Shown: piece by piece, positions 25,158-36,522 of the stretch
How positions within the stretch are numbered: the stretch's first letter is position 1
Layout: each line of letters begins with the position of its first letter
NCBI GenBank assembly: GCA_026413225.1
Contig: CM048591.1
Location: forward strand, 35,681,803 to 35,745,802
From: Otis tarda
Taxonomy: Eukaryota > Chordata > Aves > Otidiformes > Otididae
Direction: 5' to 3'
DNA: 64,000 nucleotides
Made by a program: the position numbers and the translations under genes
The notes under the pieces: model-generated
Told to the model about the DNA's origin: nothing
Seen by the model: only the letters and a program-made list of their open reading frames with translations
The model's database searches: none

Positions 25158-28100
25158 GTAAGTTCACAAGGCGTTTAACTATGTTTACAACAAAAAAGGG
25201 AAGGTATGTTATTTTATATATGTATATGTGCTCTGTTAGAAATATTAATTTTAAAGTTATTTTCTCCCCAAAGGTTAGTTTCTTCTCCTTGAATTAGTAT
25301 TTTGTAAGCATAAGGCCATACATACTCTTATTTAAAAGTATCCTTTTCTCCATGTCTATTAAATCAGTGACAATTTTGCATATAGATATAGACTAATACA
25401 TGTTTACAACTTTGTGTATATACTACATATAAAATCCTTTAGTTATTTAATGTTTAATAATCCGTGTAGATGTATATAAATATACAAGAGTAAAATCTGA
25501 AACATCTTTATATGTTTATGAAGCTCTCTCCAGAATCTGAAATGGTTTTTGCAGTATTTAAATACAGTAATAGAGAAATTTCATGCTCATTCAGACTTTA
25601 ATACTAATCTCACAAAGTATGTGAATTTGAAAGTAAATTTACATGGTGGAACTCTTACAAGAACTGATAATGAGTATCTTGTTTTATATCTTTACAGTCC
25701 TTACAGTAGTTCATGGTTCTGTGAAGATGGGTCTTTGTCAATTGTCTAGGTAATACATTACCATTGCCTCTCCCATCACTCCTCTGATTCTTTGTTTTAT
25801 TTGCCGTTGCTCAGTGGTCTGGGAGAAGTATTCAAGACTGCATAGTTACAATCCAGCTGGGTGTCACATCTGTGGTGAACAGGAGACTTGGAGAAGTACT
25901 CTGCATGTTCTTAGCAAGAAAGCCTTACCATTCTTTATCCCAGTTTTTTTGCTGTTAGCTGTTTTCTTTCTTGTGGTAATGTTAGCCACTCAAGTTAAAA
26001 AACAACTATATTTTCCCCTTTATTTTAAAATTGGTTTATAATGTCTGTAAAACTAAGTGGGAATATCCAGCTGCTGAGGACTGAAAGGTACTGTTTTCAT
26101 TCTTGTTACTTCTTATGTGTTACATAGCCCCAGATAGAGCTGAAGGGAGGTAGTGAAGGTTTCAAATACTGACTTCAAAAATAACTTCTTTGTTTTTGCC
26201 AATTTAGTCAGTTTTTGCACAGGGGGAAGTGGAAAGGCAACCAGCAGTGAGAAGGAGTTGAGACCCTACTGAGCAATAACCACGCATTTCCAAAAAACAG
26301 GCAGATCTTTGAAACTGCCAGTTCTTCACATGTTTAGTGCTTTAACAATTAATCTTTTATTCCTTCTTTTTTCATTATCTTTTCATATTACAATATATTC
26401 CCTTTTAAAAGTGTACGAATGGATACACACTTCTGGTTTGGTTATTGGTATAATGATAAATTGTTGTCATATTGGAACTGAGAAAGGGTTACACTACTAG
26501 TCAAGTATGTTAGGCAAATTTTATTTACCTTTTTCAGCATTTGTTGTTATAGGTATCATTTAGATAAACAGGAAATTTATATAAGATACAAAATTAAGTC
26601 CAAAGATATGTATTAAGAAATGGGTTTTGTTACCATGTAAGACTGAGCTTTTTCCAGCCATTTCCAAACTTCTACCAGTTAAGTGAATGTCTCCTTCTAA
26701 CATCACGGGGTAAATTCGGAAAAAAAGTGGCTGAGCTTCCCTGTATTAAAAAAGATAGGCTCTTAACTTGGTTAGATATCAGTTGTGTTTGTCAGGAGGA
26801 AATACTGGATAGCATTGTTGCTCTGCCGTATCATTTTTCAAACCCTGCTGGTCAAAGATTAAGGAGGTCAGGGGAAAAGGAAACTCTGCACCTGCCATTC
26901 CCAATTTCTTTCCATTCTGATTCAGTTGTTCAAGGTGTCTCTTTCGCCATTGCCAGGTATTTTCCAGTAGTCATCAAATCCAAATTCACTATTAATGCTA
27001 TTCCTATCATTATTATGAATGTAAAGACTATGTTGAGTGGTACTCATGCCATTTCCTCCAAAACCTGGAAAATGGGTCCGTCTGAACCTATTCAGAAAAA
27101 TAGCAAGTGTCTTATTAAAAGAAGGTAAACTGTTGATCTGCCATTTCTTCAACAAGAAAATTTGAAAGCTTCTTTCATTATGAGACTTCTTCTGAATCTA
27201 CCGTGTCCCCAGCTCATGTGTAAGAATAGCATTCTCTTCCTCCAGTCTTCACAGCAGTTTTTCCCACCCACTGTTTCAGACTTAGCATACCTTTGTGAGC
27301 ATGGGTCAATAACAGAGGGGCTTTCTGCACCACAGGACCTCCTGTCTGTTAGGGGAATCATTCACTGGGTGCATACCAGAGGCAAAAATCTCATTCTTTT
27401 CATGACTCACATAGGTACTCTGTGAATGACTAATATGAAGCTCTGGTTTTTGGGTTTTTTTTTTAATGGATCATCTTTTCTCTGTGTAAGAAGGCTTTCT
27501 GAAAGTGTTAATGGTGAACTGTAGTATCGTAGTTCAAGTACTATTTTGGCAGCGGTGTTGAACTAACTCATCATTGGATTTGCTGACTTCTAATTAGGAA
27601 TTAACTTTTATGTTCTAAAGCTGGCAGTTAACTATGTTTTCTTAGGGGGACGTAATTATACTTCTGTAAGACCATGGTAATTTGGTGACTTGTGGGCCTA
27701 TTCCTCAAGGTAGAACTTGATGTTTTTTTATTGTAGGACTGTGATGGGTAGAGTATATGTTGTGCTGATTAGACTGATATGATGAATCCTTCTGCTGTCA
27801 TAGACAGACAGACAGGCAGTTATAGACACTACTGTTTTCTTGCCTCCCTAACCAATTCTTCTGAACAATTACCTAGCAATTAGAAAGGAGGAGGGGAGAA
27901 GGGGGCTGAACAGACCATTTAATTTCTACTCAGTAGAAAAGGTTATGCATCAGTGACCTTTGGCTTTTCTTTAATTTATATTGCTTGTCACTTCTGTGGT
28001 AATACTGGACATGTATAGTCTTTTCTATCTATTTTGCAGTAGTATTGTTTATTCTCTGCATATAATATGCTTATTTATAGATAGAGTTTTAAATTGTATT

Positions 28101-29697
28101 TTAATACATCCACATAATAAACATAACACCTTGTGTGCTTTGATCAGTTTCTTTGACTATGGGAAATCATTCTTTTCAGTGGAGTACAGTAAATGCTGAT
28201 ATAAAAGCTACAGCAGACATTCAAATGAGTGAATATTTAGAAAAAGATGAAAAGCATGTTCGTATTATCTTTGTGTGTTACTTAAAGAATGTTGTAAATG
28301 TATGCAATACCACTGTGCTGGGGGACTGTAGTCTGAAATAACATGGGAACTAACATATTAATATCAAGGTAAAGGTACATATTCCCCAGATGCATAGTTT
28401 TACCTTTTTCAGCTTTTATTATCTTTAGAATAGTGTTCCATTTATTTCATGAATACAGAAGTATTAATTGGCCATGACATGTTCCAAAGACAAAAGAAAG
28501 GTCTAATTCACTCTAACAAACTTGTTAGTCACTGTTTATATCAAGAGGATTGTGAATCTACAGAGAGTAACACTGTTTTCTTCTACACTTGCTTTGTTTA
28601 TAAATCAAAAGTTTTTAAGTGACCTGCAGTGTCTGCTTGTAGTTTGAGATGATACTTTTAAAGCAGGCCTCCACCATGTCGCACAGATATTTATCCCTTA
28701 AGATTGATTCTTTGAGTTAATTTGGGGGCAAGAAGGGCAAGAAAATAAATGTGAATATTGTGGTGTTTTTACAGTGTTGGGGTTTTTTTGTTCTATAATG
28801 TAATATTTAATATTCTAAGAAAAAGTCCTTCTGAGGTGTGTAATTACTCATTTCTGTGAGCAGTGGGCAATTTGTGAATGCTAAGCTCTTGTTTCGAATC
28901 TGAACAGGATGTATTTTACTTCTGATTTACTGTATATATTAGTACTTCCAAACTTTTTCTTAGCATTCTTCTCTATAAATAGATCTAATTTTTAATTGTT
29001 TGAATAATTTTCTAGTTTTAATAGATCTATTTTTTTGTGGGATTTTTAGTACCTAAAGTGCATAGCTGTCTCTGAGAGTGATGCTTAGAGTCATGTTCAC
29101 TCTCATTAGTTGTACCAATGTCTAATTGTTGTGAATTCACAGTAGTAAAACTGAATGATTTGTGTGATTTATCTGGTGAAGTACATGATCTTTCACTTAA
29201 CAAAAAAAAAGGAGTTTAAAGTTTTCATCCATCCTAATTCTGTTACTGTTTGCTTTGTTCAGCAATCACTCTGATCCTCCTAGCAGGGGACAAGACCTAA
29301 AGAACAAAACTGGTAGTGACTGTGTAGATAAAAAGGCAATGAATTCTGCTTTTAAGGCATAGAGAGAATAGTCTATAAAAGAATAAAAATCAGAATGAAA
29401 GTACAGTGTCTTTAACCTGCAGATCTATTGTACCTTTGAAAAGGTTGTACTCTGAAAAAAACATACTGTGATGCTACAAAGATTCATAATTATGTGACCG
29501 AACACTTTGTTTGAAAAGAGGTCACTCTTAGAAACTGACCAAAAGGCTTGTGAAGAATATCGACCACATTATAAATAATTGTGGAAGTAAAGAATGCATT
29601 TCCTTAAAATATCTAGGTGTTGTTTTAGTGCAGTACTACATGTCACAATGTTTTTTATTTATTCTCTGATAGAGATGTATTATTTATTTTCTGATAG
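25158..29697 (+). other. CNTLN: CNTLN intron (4.5 kb)
   Basis: AT-rich intron from GTAAGT to CTGATAG. In mammals a short exon falls in this interval of the protein; I could not find it here. A slightly GC-richer block at about 26720-27430 has open frames on both strands but no recognisable product. The last 50 bp contain a duplicated acceptor. Confidence 0.75.
29651..29697 (+). repeat. Duplicated 3' splice site before CNTLN exon d
   Basis: A near-perfect direct repeat with a 25-bp period: TTTATT-CTCTGATAGAG ending near 29674 and TTTATTTTCTGATAGAG at the exon border. Each copy carries a T-rich tract and a TAG acceptor (29670-29672 and 29695-29697). Only the downstream one keeps the reading frame. 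Confidence 0.9.
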
Positions 29698-29786
29698 AGC
29701 CACTTTTTAGACTTAGTGAAGATGATGAGGTCAAGAACAGACCAAAGAGGAACACTAGAGAAGTTTCACATCAGACATTACAGAAG
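29698..29786 (+). CDS. CNTLN: CNTLN exon d
   Basis: An internal exon of 89 nt: two bases complete a Glu codon (residue 100), then 29 codons (101-129). It ends in phase 0 before GTAAGA. The peptide has LFRLSEDDEVK and ends SHQTLQK, matching human LFRSGEDDEVK and EQTLQK as I recall them. The middle is basic and polar (KNRPKRNTRE) and less conserved, suggesting a short non-helical break between coiled-coil segments. The downstream acceptor of the duplicated pair was chosen because the upstream one introduces a stop within 13 codons. Confidence 0.92.
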
Positions 29787-32649
29787 GTAAGATACCAAGC
29801 TCAACAAAGAGATCTAAGTTTTAATATAAGAATCAAATATATATATGTCAGTACTCATTAATTTAAACTGTGATTTTCCTTTCCTAATTGAAAAATACAA
29901 ATTTCCAAAAGTGTGTCAGAAGTTAGTTCTCATGAAATAGCTGTGAATGAGTCATGTGAGACAAACATAGTTAATGTCAGAGAAAATTAAAACAATATTT
30001 AGAGGTATCATGTTAAAAACTAGCAAATTATCTAAATTGGAAGTAACCTATGCTTAGTATTTTACCACTTTTAAGTTCAGAAACCTTCATTTCTTTGACA
30101 GAGTATTTAACTTTACATGACATCAGGTGATAATCTCCATATAGTTCTTACTACCGAATAAAATTGATGAATAATAGTGATAAATCCACTTTTTTGTTGT
30201 ATTTAAATTTTAGCACAACATTGCAGATGCAAATATTTTTTACATATGTGAGTTTCTCAGTTTTTTTCACAAGATAGTACCGTATGCATTTAGAGTTCTT
30301 TGGCTTAGCAAATGTGATAAGTATTTTATCTTTACTGCTCAACATTCTACCTGTTTTACCTCATAAGGTAACAAGATGTTCTTAACTAGTTGCTATTTGT
30401 ATTGATATTTGTAATATACATAAGTAGTTTAGTATGTTAACAGGTGTTCACTTAAGAGGGCTCACTTGTATTTTACCATATGTTTTGTTTGCTGCAAAGA
30501 AAAGACATCCTTCAAACCATATCATGGCTTTTGTTTGTCATTTTGCAAAAGAGTAGTTGTTTAATTACTTATAAATCTTTAAAAGCATGCTTAAATTGAA
30601 TAAATACAAAGCTATAACTTTGAATGTCAGTTCAGGTATGTCTATTTATTTTTTATTTGTGAATTAACTTGTAGGAAGTATGGTAATTTACAGCAGATGA
30701 TGTGATTGCATATACTTGTAACACTTGCCATATGGTCAGGCAATGAAGGCTGTCATCTCGTTATTACTGAATGACAAATATCATGTTAAAATAATAACAC
30801 ACAGAATAGGAAGTGCTCACACTCATTTATCTTAAGGTAGAGTGAGTAATTGAAATAATATGAATGCTACCATCTGAAATGTCACACAGTTTATGCTTGC
30901 TTATCATCTATATTTCAGAACCATAATTTTGTTTGCCAGTACTACGTAATTTTTATCTCTACGGATATACAGAGTTATGATCATACCTTAGGGACAGGTG
31001 TAGAAGCTATTCATTGTTTCCTTCCAGCTGTCATACATGACTTTAAGTGCTAGCGAGTGCAAAAGGTTGCTTTAAAAAACTGAGAAAATAATAGCAAAAT
31101 CTCAGTTTAAGAAGGTGGTTGAAGAAGGGTACTGGTCTAACTCCTTGTCAGTCATTGGGGAGTGCAAACTATGATTTTAATCATAAACATTGGCTTCACT
31201 GAAGCATTGGGAAAAATCCCTTTTATTTCTAATTTCACCCAATAACTTTATGTAGCCATGAGGCAATCACTTATTGTTGTGGGAGTACTATGAATTTCCA
31301 TATCGGAAGGTAGCAATGGCTAGACATGCATATTAAAGGTTCGGTATCAAACTCACAAATTCAATATCAAATTCACAAATGTATATGAAGTTTGAGGAAC
31401 TCTTGCCCTAATTTACTCTGAGTAGTATGTGAAGACCTTACATTTAGCTGAAATAAATCTGTAGTACCCACTTGGTAAATCATTCCATAAGTTTTAAAAT
31501 AATTCAAATGCATTGGCAAAACATCCTTGAAAAACATATAGCATTTATTGAGAAATATAATTATTTCAATATTTTCAATGTCAAAGCAATTTTTCACATT
31601 TCAAATTGCTACAAAGTGATGGAATTGGCCAGTATTTTACAAGGTGAGTAGCTGAAGTTGGCCATATGCATTCTGTTATAGCTCCCAGAAAAATAGTCTT
31701 TTCTACCTATGTCCAGAAAAATCTAGACCACCTGGCATTTCCTCTAGTTAAAGAGTAGGGATGGAGCTTGTACAAAATCAACAAAAATATTTTTACAAAA
31801 TGACTAAGTGGTGAGTAGCACAAAACTCAGTCTGAACTTGCCCTTTGCAAGCTTCTGAGGAAATCTCACGGACCAGATGTTTAGTATCTGCTAGAAATAA
31901 AATTGCCCCTTATTTCTCGAAATTTTGGGGTTTAGTTGTGAATTTAATAAAATATTCCAGAAGAACATTGAGAATCAGTTTATTGTTAATGTGTTAACTT
32001 CAAAGGTCTTTACAAACAAAGCATATGCATCCTATATAGCTAGAATATGCTTCTTCAAACTGTATACAAGAACCTTGTCAAGAGGCTTCTTTGGAATAGC
32101 ATAGATTTTTCCCTTTCTGTGAATAGAAAATACATCTTACATATTATTTAGGTGCTGAATTTCTGATATCTCTTGCTATGATTTGCTGGGGTTTTTTAGA
32201 AGATCAAATTAATATTTAATTTGTGTATTTACAACACTTGAAAGAACTTGTTGATTTAGATAGCTAGTGCAAAATTGTCTGTATTTCAAAATAGTTTTCC
32301 TTCTGAAAATGTTTTTTTTTAAATTCAATTAGTATGTATAACCAAATCAGTAATATGCTCAAGATGCATCAGGAAGGTTCATTAGCATACTTAAACTTCT
32401 GTGTCACTTTGCCTGGAATTTTAACTTCTTTTACCATCTGCCCTTTGTTCAACAGCTGCATTATTGCAGCTAAAATGTTTTCATCTGCACTACGTTAGAA
32501 TTATTTTTAAATTAAGGACTGTAGATTGCTTTTGTCCTTGTCCTTAATGTAATATTATTGTCATAGAATAAATATATTCGAAAGCATAGATTTTTTTTTT
32601 TCTACCAGATAGTCTGAAATATTATGAATGCTAAAATTGCTTTTGTTAG
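29787..32649 (+). other. CNTLN: CNTLN intron (2.9 kb)
   Basis: AT-rich intron, GTAAGA to TTTTGTTAG. It contains a 20-bp two-copy repeat around 31345-31380. No gene, RNA or named mobile element is seen. Confidence 0.85.
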
Positions 32650-33170
32650 GTACAACAACTAGAAAGAAGACTCAAAGCTATTGAAGGGGAATTAAAGAAA
32701 CAGAAAGAAGTAAACCAGGACTTATTGAAGGAGAAAAAATATTTGAAAGCGTCTTTAAAAGTGCAAAAGGAAGATGCAGACACAAGAGAAACAGAGCTGG
32801 AAACGCTAGTTAAGAGGATTTGTGAAATAAAAAAAGACAAAGCAGAACTTCAGTTAGTGATTGATGAGCGGGAAAAAGAAGCTGCCTCTTTGAAGAGGCA
32901 AGTGGCAGAAGCTAACAGGTTGAGAAATGAAAATGAAGATTTGCTGAGTCAAGTGCAGGAGCTGAAGTGTTTCCTGGATGAAGCCAAAGCAGTGGCAACC
33001 TCTGGGCAATGTAATTGCAAGAGAACAGGCACCAAGGTTAAATTAAAAACAGCCAAGAAAAAGAGCTCTTTGGGACATCATGGAGCTTTTCTCAAACAGT
33101 CCATCAAGGTTATGAGTAATGTATTTGAGAACTTCAGTAAGGACGGCTGGGAGGATGTGAGTGAAAGCAG
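32650..33170 (+). CDS. CNTLN: CNTLN exon e (largest visible exon)
   Basis: An internal exon of 521 nt, residues 130-302 plus two bases of a split Ser codon. It opens in phase 0 with VQQLERRLK. The first 110 or so residues are a continuous coiled coil dense in Leu, Glu and Lys, including LKRQVAEANRLRNENEDLL, which matches the human block strongly. A Cys-containing basic stretch (QCNCKRTGTKVKLKTAKKK) follows. The end, SNVFENFSKDGWEDVSES, is nearly identical to human and fixes the identification. The donor is GTACGG, weaker than consensus. Reading through it would add Arg-Tyr-Gly-Ser-His and stop at TAA (33184-33186). Confidence 0.95.
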
Positions 33171-34044
33171 GTACGGCTCTCATTAACTTAGCCCTGTAGA
33201 GGGGACACTGTGCATATGTAAAGCATGAGCAAATGGAGATTGAATTTCAACTACTGTTGATTTGGTATTCAAAAAAAATACTGTCAGATCCTTTGAAATA
33301 TCTTGGGAGGTCTTGTTCTGAGCTTATTGACTGAAATTTGCATGCAAAATTAGCCACAACTGCATGAGTATTTGAATAGGTGCCAGGAAACCCAAAAGAA
33401 GGCAATGCTTGATTTCTTCCAGTGATGCTATTTTCATGCAGTCATGAGGCTTGAAATTGACAGTTTGGCAGGTTGATTTAATTTGCTGGCCCTTTGCATA
33501 TTCACCACTGACAGCGAAGGATTCCCAGGCAAGCCTACTAAGACGGTTTAGTTATCTTGTGACATGCCAACCCGGGAGGAGAAACATTTTTTCCCCTTAA
33601 TTTAGTTAGATAAATTTTGAATGACCCATTTCAGCTTGCTAGCAGATGTCTACAAGCTGTTTAACATCCTTTAAATTAAGAACCATCCACACTAATTATT
33701 TCATGTATATTTTATGCACAGTCATTGTGCTAACTTTAATTGAATGATGGTTAAAAATCAGTTCTTTAAAAGTAATTGTTACTGCATAGAGTCTCAGTCA
33801 TATGTCGCAAGGCCCTCAGAAAATTGCACTGGCAAGCTTCATAAATGTTTAGAATTTTTACTTCTGCTTCTATTTGTCCACAAATACTTGAGGAGGCAGC
33901 AGTAAACCACTAGGTAAATGAGCATCACACCTTGTCTTTCAATACTTTGCCCTAAGAGACATGCAAAGAAATTTCTCAAGCCTGTATTTACCCAAAATAT
34001 AGAGAAGATGACAAAAGAGTAAGTAAAATGTGGTCATCTTTTTA

Positions 34045-34084
34045 GGCTTTGTATATCATATGTGTTGGCTTTGTATATCATATG
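34045..34084. repeat. Tandem duplication, period 22 bp
   Basis: GGCTTTGTATATCATATG occurs at 34045 and again at 34067. Confidence 0.9.
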
Positions 34085-34472
34085 GACCAAGTCGACAGTG
34101 GCAAATTAAGCCCTTCTACTGCTTCTCCCCATGGAAAAGAAGGGGCTTCTGAACATAATATCTTGAGACAGAAAACAAATTAAGAACCAAATAATTTGTC
34201 AGTTGCTATCATTAATGTAAAGCTTTTTTGTTTTTCTGTTCAATTCAATATTGCAGATCTGATTTTACAGAAAACATACATGTTTTTCTGTTGCAATTAG
34301 TGAGCTTTTTATTTAATTTATTACGTTTTGCTTTTTAAAAACAAAATAGAGTGAACAAATTGTCGTTGCAAGTTGAGATTGAAGTGGAAAGTAATTGTAT
34401 GGCTTCAGTTGTGGCTAGCCATAAATACTACTTTTGATATATTTGTAAGATACAACTTAGTTAGTTAGTTAG

Positions 34473-35069
34473 TGTCCTGGTTTTGGCAGGGATAGAGTTA
34501 ATTTTCCTCTCAGTAGCTGGTTTGTTCTGGATTTCATGTGTGAAGAAAGTTGATAAACACCCTGATGATAGCAGTTGTTATGAATGAGACCAAGGATACC
34601 AGCCTGCTTTCCAAGTCTCACTGATTTGCAGATGCTGGAAGTTGGGAGAAAGACGGCCAGAATAATTGACCCAAACTGGCCAAAGAGAGTACTCCATGCC
34701 ATAAACGTCATGCTCAGTATATAACTGGGGGCAGGCCAGGGCGGGTATCTGCCTTCCTGCCATCCATCTTTCTCCCTCGTTTTGCTGGCATCGTTCCCTC
34801 TACCTTGTTGGCTCCCTTTTGCTCCTTTGCTCGCCGCTCGGTACGGGCTGTATCGGTCATTGGGACATCGGGTGGTGAGAAAACATATATTGTTCACTTT
34901 GTATATTTTAATATCCTTATATTCTGTTATTATTGTAGTTTTCCCTTGTTATTTTAGTAAATTGTCTTCATCTCAACCCACGAGTTCTCCTTCCTTCCCA
35001 ATTCTCTCCCCCATCCCACTGGGGAGGGAGAGCAAGAAACTGTGTGGTAATTCGGGCTAAACCATTACA
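34473..35069 (+). mobile_element. Solo LTR, avian ERVL-like, sense
   Basis: A 597-bp element starting TGTCCTGGTTTTGG and ending AACCATTACA, so it has the TG...CA ends of an LTR. It is flanked by an exact 5-bp target duplication GTTAG (34468-34472 and 35070-35074), inserted in a short TTAG repeat. Inside are blocks I recognise from a widespread bird LTR group: GACCCAAACTGGCCAAAG, a TATA box TATATAA at 34718-34724, ACGTCA (CRE-like) at 34705-34710, CATCTCAACCCACGAGTTCTCC and CCCATCCCACTGGGGAGG. No internal retroviral genes remain, so it arose by recombination between two LTRs. The 5-bp duplication and sequence fit ERVL-like elements; the exact family name needs a library search. Confidence 0.93.
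34718..34724 (+). promoter_or_regulatory. TATA box of the sense LTR
   Basis: TATATAA within the solo LTR, 8 bp after an ACGTCA (CRE-like) site at 34705-34710. This arrangement is typical of this bird LTR group. It points in the CNTLN direction, upstream of exon f. Confidence 0.6.
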
Positions 35070-36347
35070 GTTAGTTATAAGATATATAACTTATTTATTT
35101 ATAAGCTATAAGATTTATAGATAAGTATCAGGATAGGGAATTCTTGTCATAGAATAGTGAAAATTTTTGAAGGTGATGTTTCAACATGTCATTTTCAGCA
35201 AGTTAGGGAAATCCCTTAATTTAGTTCCCTCCTCTACTTATTAATAAATGCTGTTCTTTATCACTAGTAGCTGTTTCTGAGTTTCTAGATTCACACCTTC
35301 CATTTTCTAAACAGAACATTCCAAGAAAGGATTCAGGTGAGGGAAACGTGTACATAGTTAGAAATATCTCTGTACTACTGCAGCACCTTCAAACTATTAC
35401 ATTGATTTCTGTTCTTATCCGTCAAGAAGACACCCCAGTGTGTCAGGATAGGTTTTGAAAAGTATAAACATGTTTCTGTATGAAATCATCTCTTCAATTT
35501 GAGGCCTTTTCTCTGGTTAAGTAGCCTCCATCTCTAAACCATTGATTTATGATGGTGCAACTTAATCTGAACTCAGTTGTGCCTTTTTAAATGTCTTGAT
35601 TTAAAAAGTAACAAATCAAAATTACCTTCTGTCAAGGGATTCCTTCACAAATCTGTTTGCACACATGGTGATGAATAGCCACTGATGGTATAGAAAATTG
35701 TATGTCCAAGACTTCATGTTTTAAGATAGGCTTCACTGAATATCAGAAAACAAATTATAATCTGAGTGAAGGCAGTGGAAAAAATGGAAATTAAGAGCAT
35801 ATTAAGTGCAAGTTTAAGGAGAAATTTGAAGTAGAATGAAAGTCTTAGGTCCAGTTTTTCTGCGTGGCAGGCAATTTCAGTAGAAGGATTACAATCAACA
35901 CTACAAGTAAAGTTCAATTGAAACACAGTGCTATTGAGTGAAGTATTATGCATTTTTTTGTTTTGTTATCAAGTGTGAAAATGAAGGAAAGTAGAAACGT
36001 AGTATAACTTTGTGAGCCATTCACAGACTAGAAGTACTATGAAGTAGTTTTTTGTGTATGTCACTTTTGTGGGCTGTAGCAAAAGCTGTCCCTTAAGAAG
36101 CAGACCATCATGCACTGTAGAGTGAGATTCCATTTGACAGAGTAGAACTTGATAAGATAATTTCAGAGATTTCTTCTTTCGTATTTGTAAACAGCTGTTG
36201 AATAAGTCAACTTAGTACTTTTTGGATTTTATATTAGTTTTTGTTCTTTCTTGCATGTATTATTTTCAATGTGCTCAAGCATTGGCTGTTTGGAACTTCT
36301 AATCTTTAGCTTTATTTTGTTTTGTTTTCCTGAATGTGCTGTTTTAG

Positions 36348-36522
36348 TGACTCGGAAATACCAGCTTCTGAAATTTTGGAAACAGTGATCATGAAGGCAG
36401 TGCAAAACATTGATCCACTACCAGGCAGATGTAAACAACAGGGAAAAAAGCAAATACAAGATAGTCAAACACCCTGCAACATTGTTCATTCAGAAGGCAA
36501 AAAGCAGCAGTACAATAAAAAG
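36348..36522 (+). CDS. CNTLN: CNTLN exon f (variable linker)
   Basis: An internal exon of 175 nt, residues 304-361, opening with the base that completes Ser 303. It begins SDSE, as in human VSESSSDSEAQ, and includes SEILETVIMKAV, comparable to human TLGTIIVETSQK. The rest is Gln- and Lys-rich, low in Leu, and poorly conserved, so it is probably a flexible linker between coiled coils. It ends in phase 0 before GTATAC, a weak donor. I rely on phase fit, the SDSE start and position in the gene; reading on into the intron would stop after about 14 residues. Confidence 0.82.

Larger units (their letters stand above)
33171..36347 (+). other. CNTLN: CNTLN intron (3.2 kb) carrying a solo LTR
   Basis: Intron from GTACGG to TGTTTTAG. 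It contains a 22-bp two-copy repeat (34045-34084) and a complete solo LTR (34473-35069) in the sense orientation. The rest is AT-rich and unremarkable. Confidence 0.85.

Noticed and set aside
25158..25297. Extension of CNTLN exon c to a GTATGT donor at 25204
   Set aside because: It would leave phase 2, which does not fit exon d, and the added peptide has no counterpart in the human protein.
28153..28341. Open frame after TTTTCAG with Asp-Ile-Lys-Ala-Thr-like peptide
   Set aside because: No donor at a suitable place, no convincing match to centlein, and no sign of coding constraint.
29328..29362. Possible missing centlein exon beginning Asp-Lys-Lys-Ala after a TAG
   Set aside because: Phase at entry is right, but the frame meets TAG after eleven codons with no donor before it, and the rest does not resemble the expected peptide.
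34469..34897. 142-codon minus-strand frame
   Set aside because: It lies within the sense solo LTR and matches no protein.
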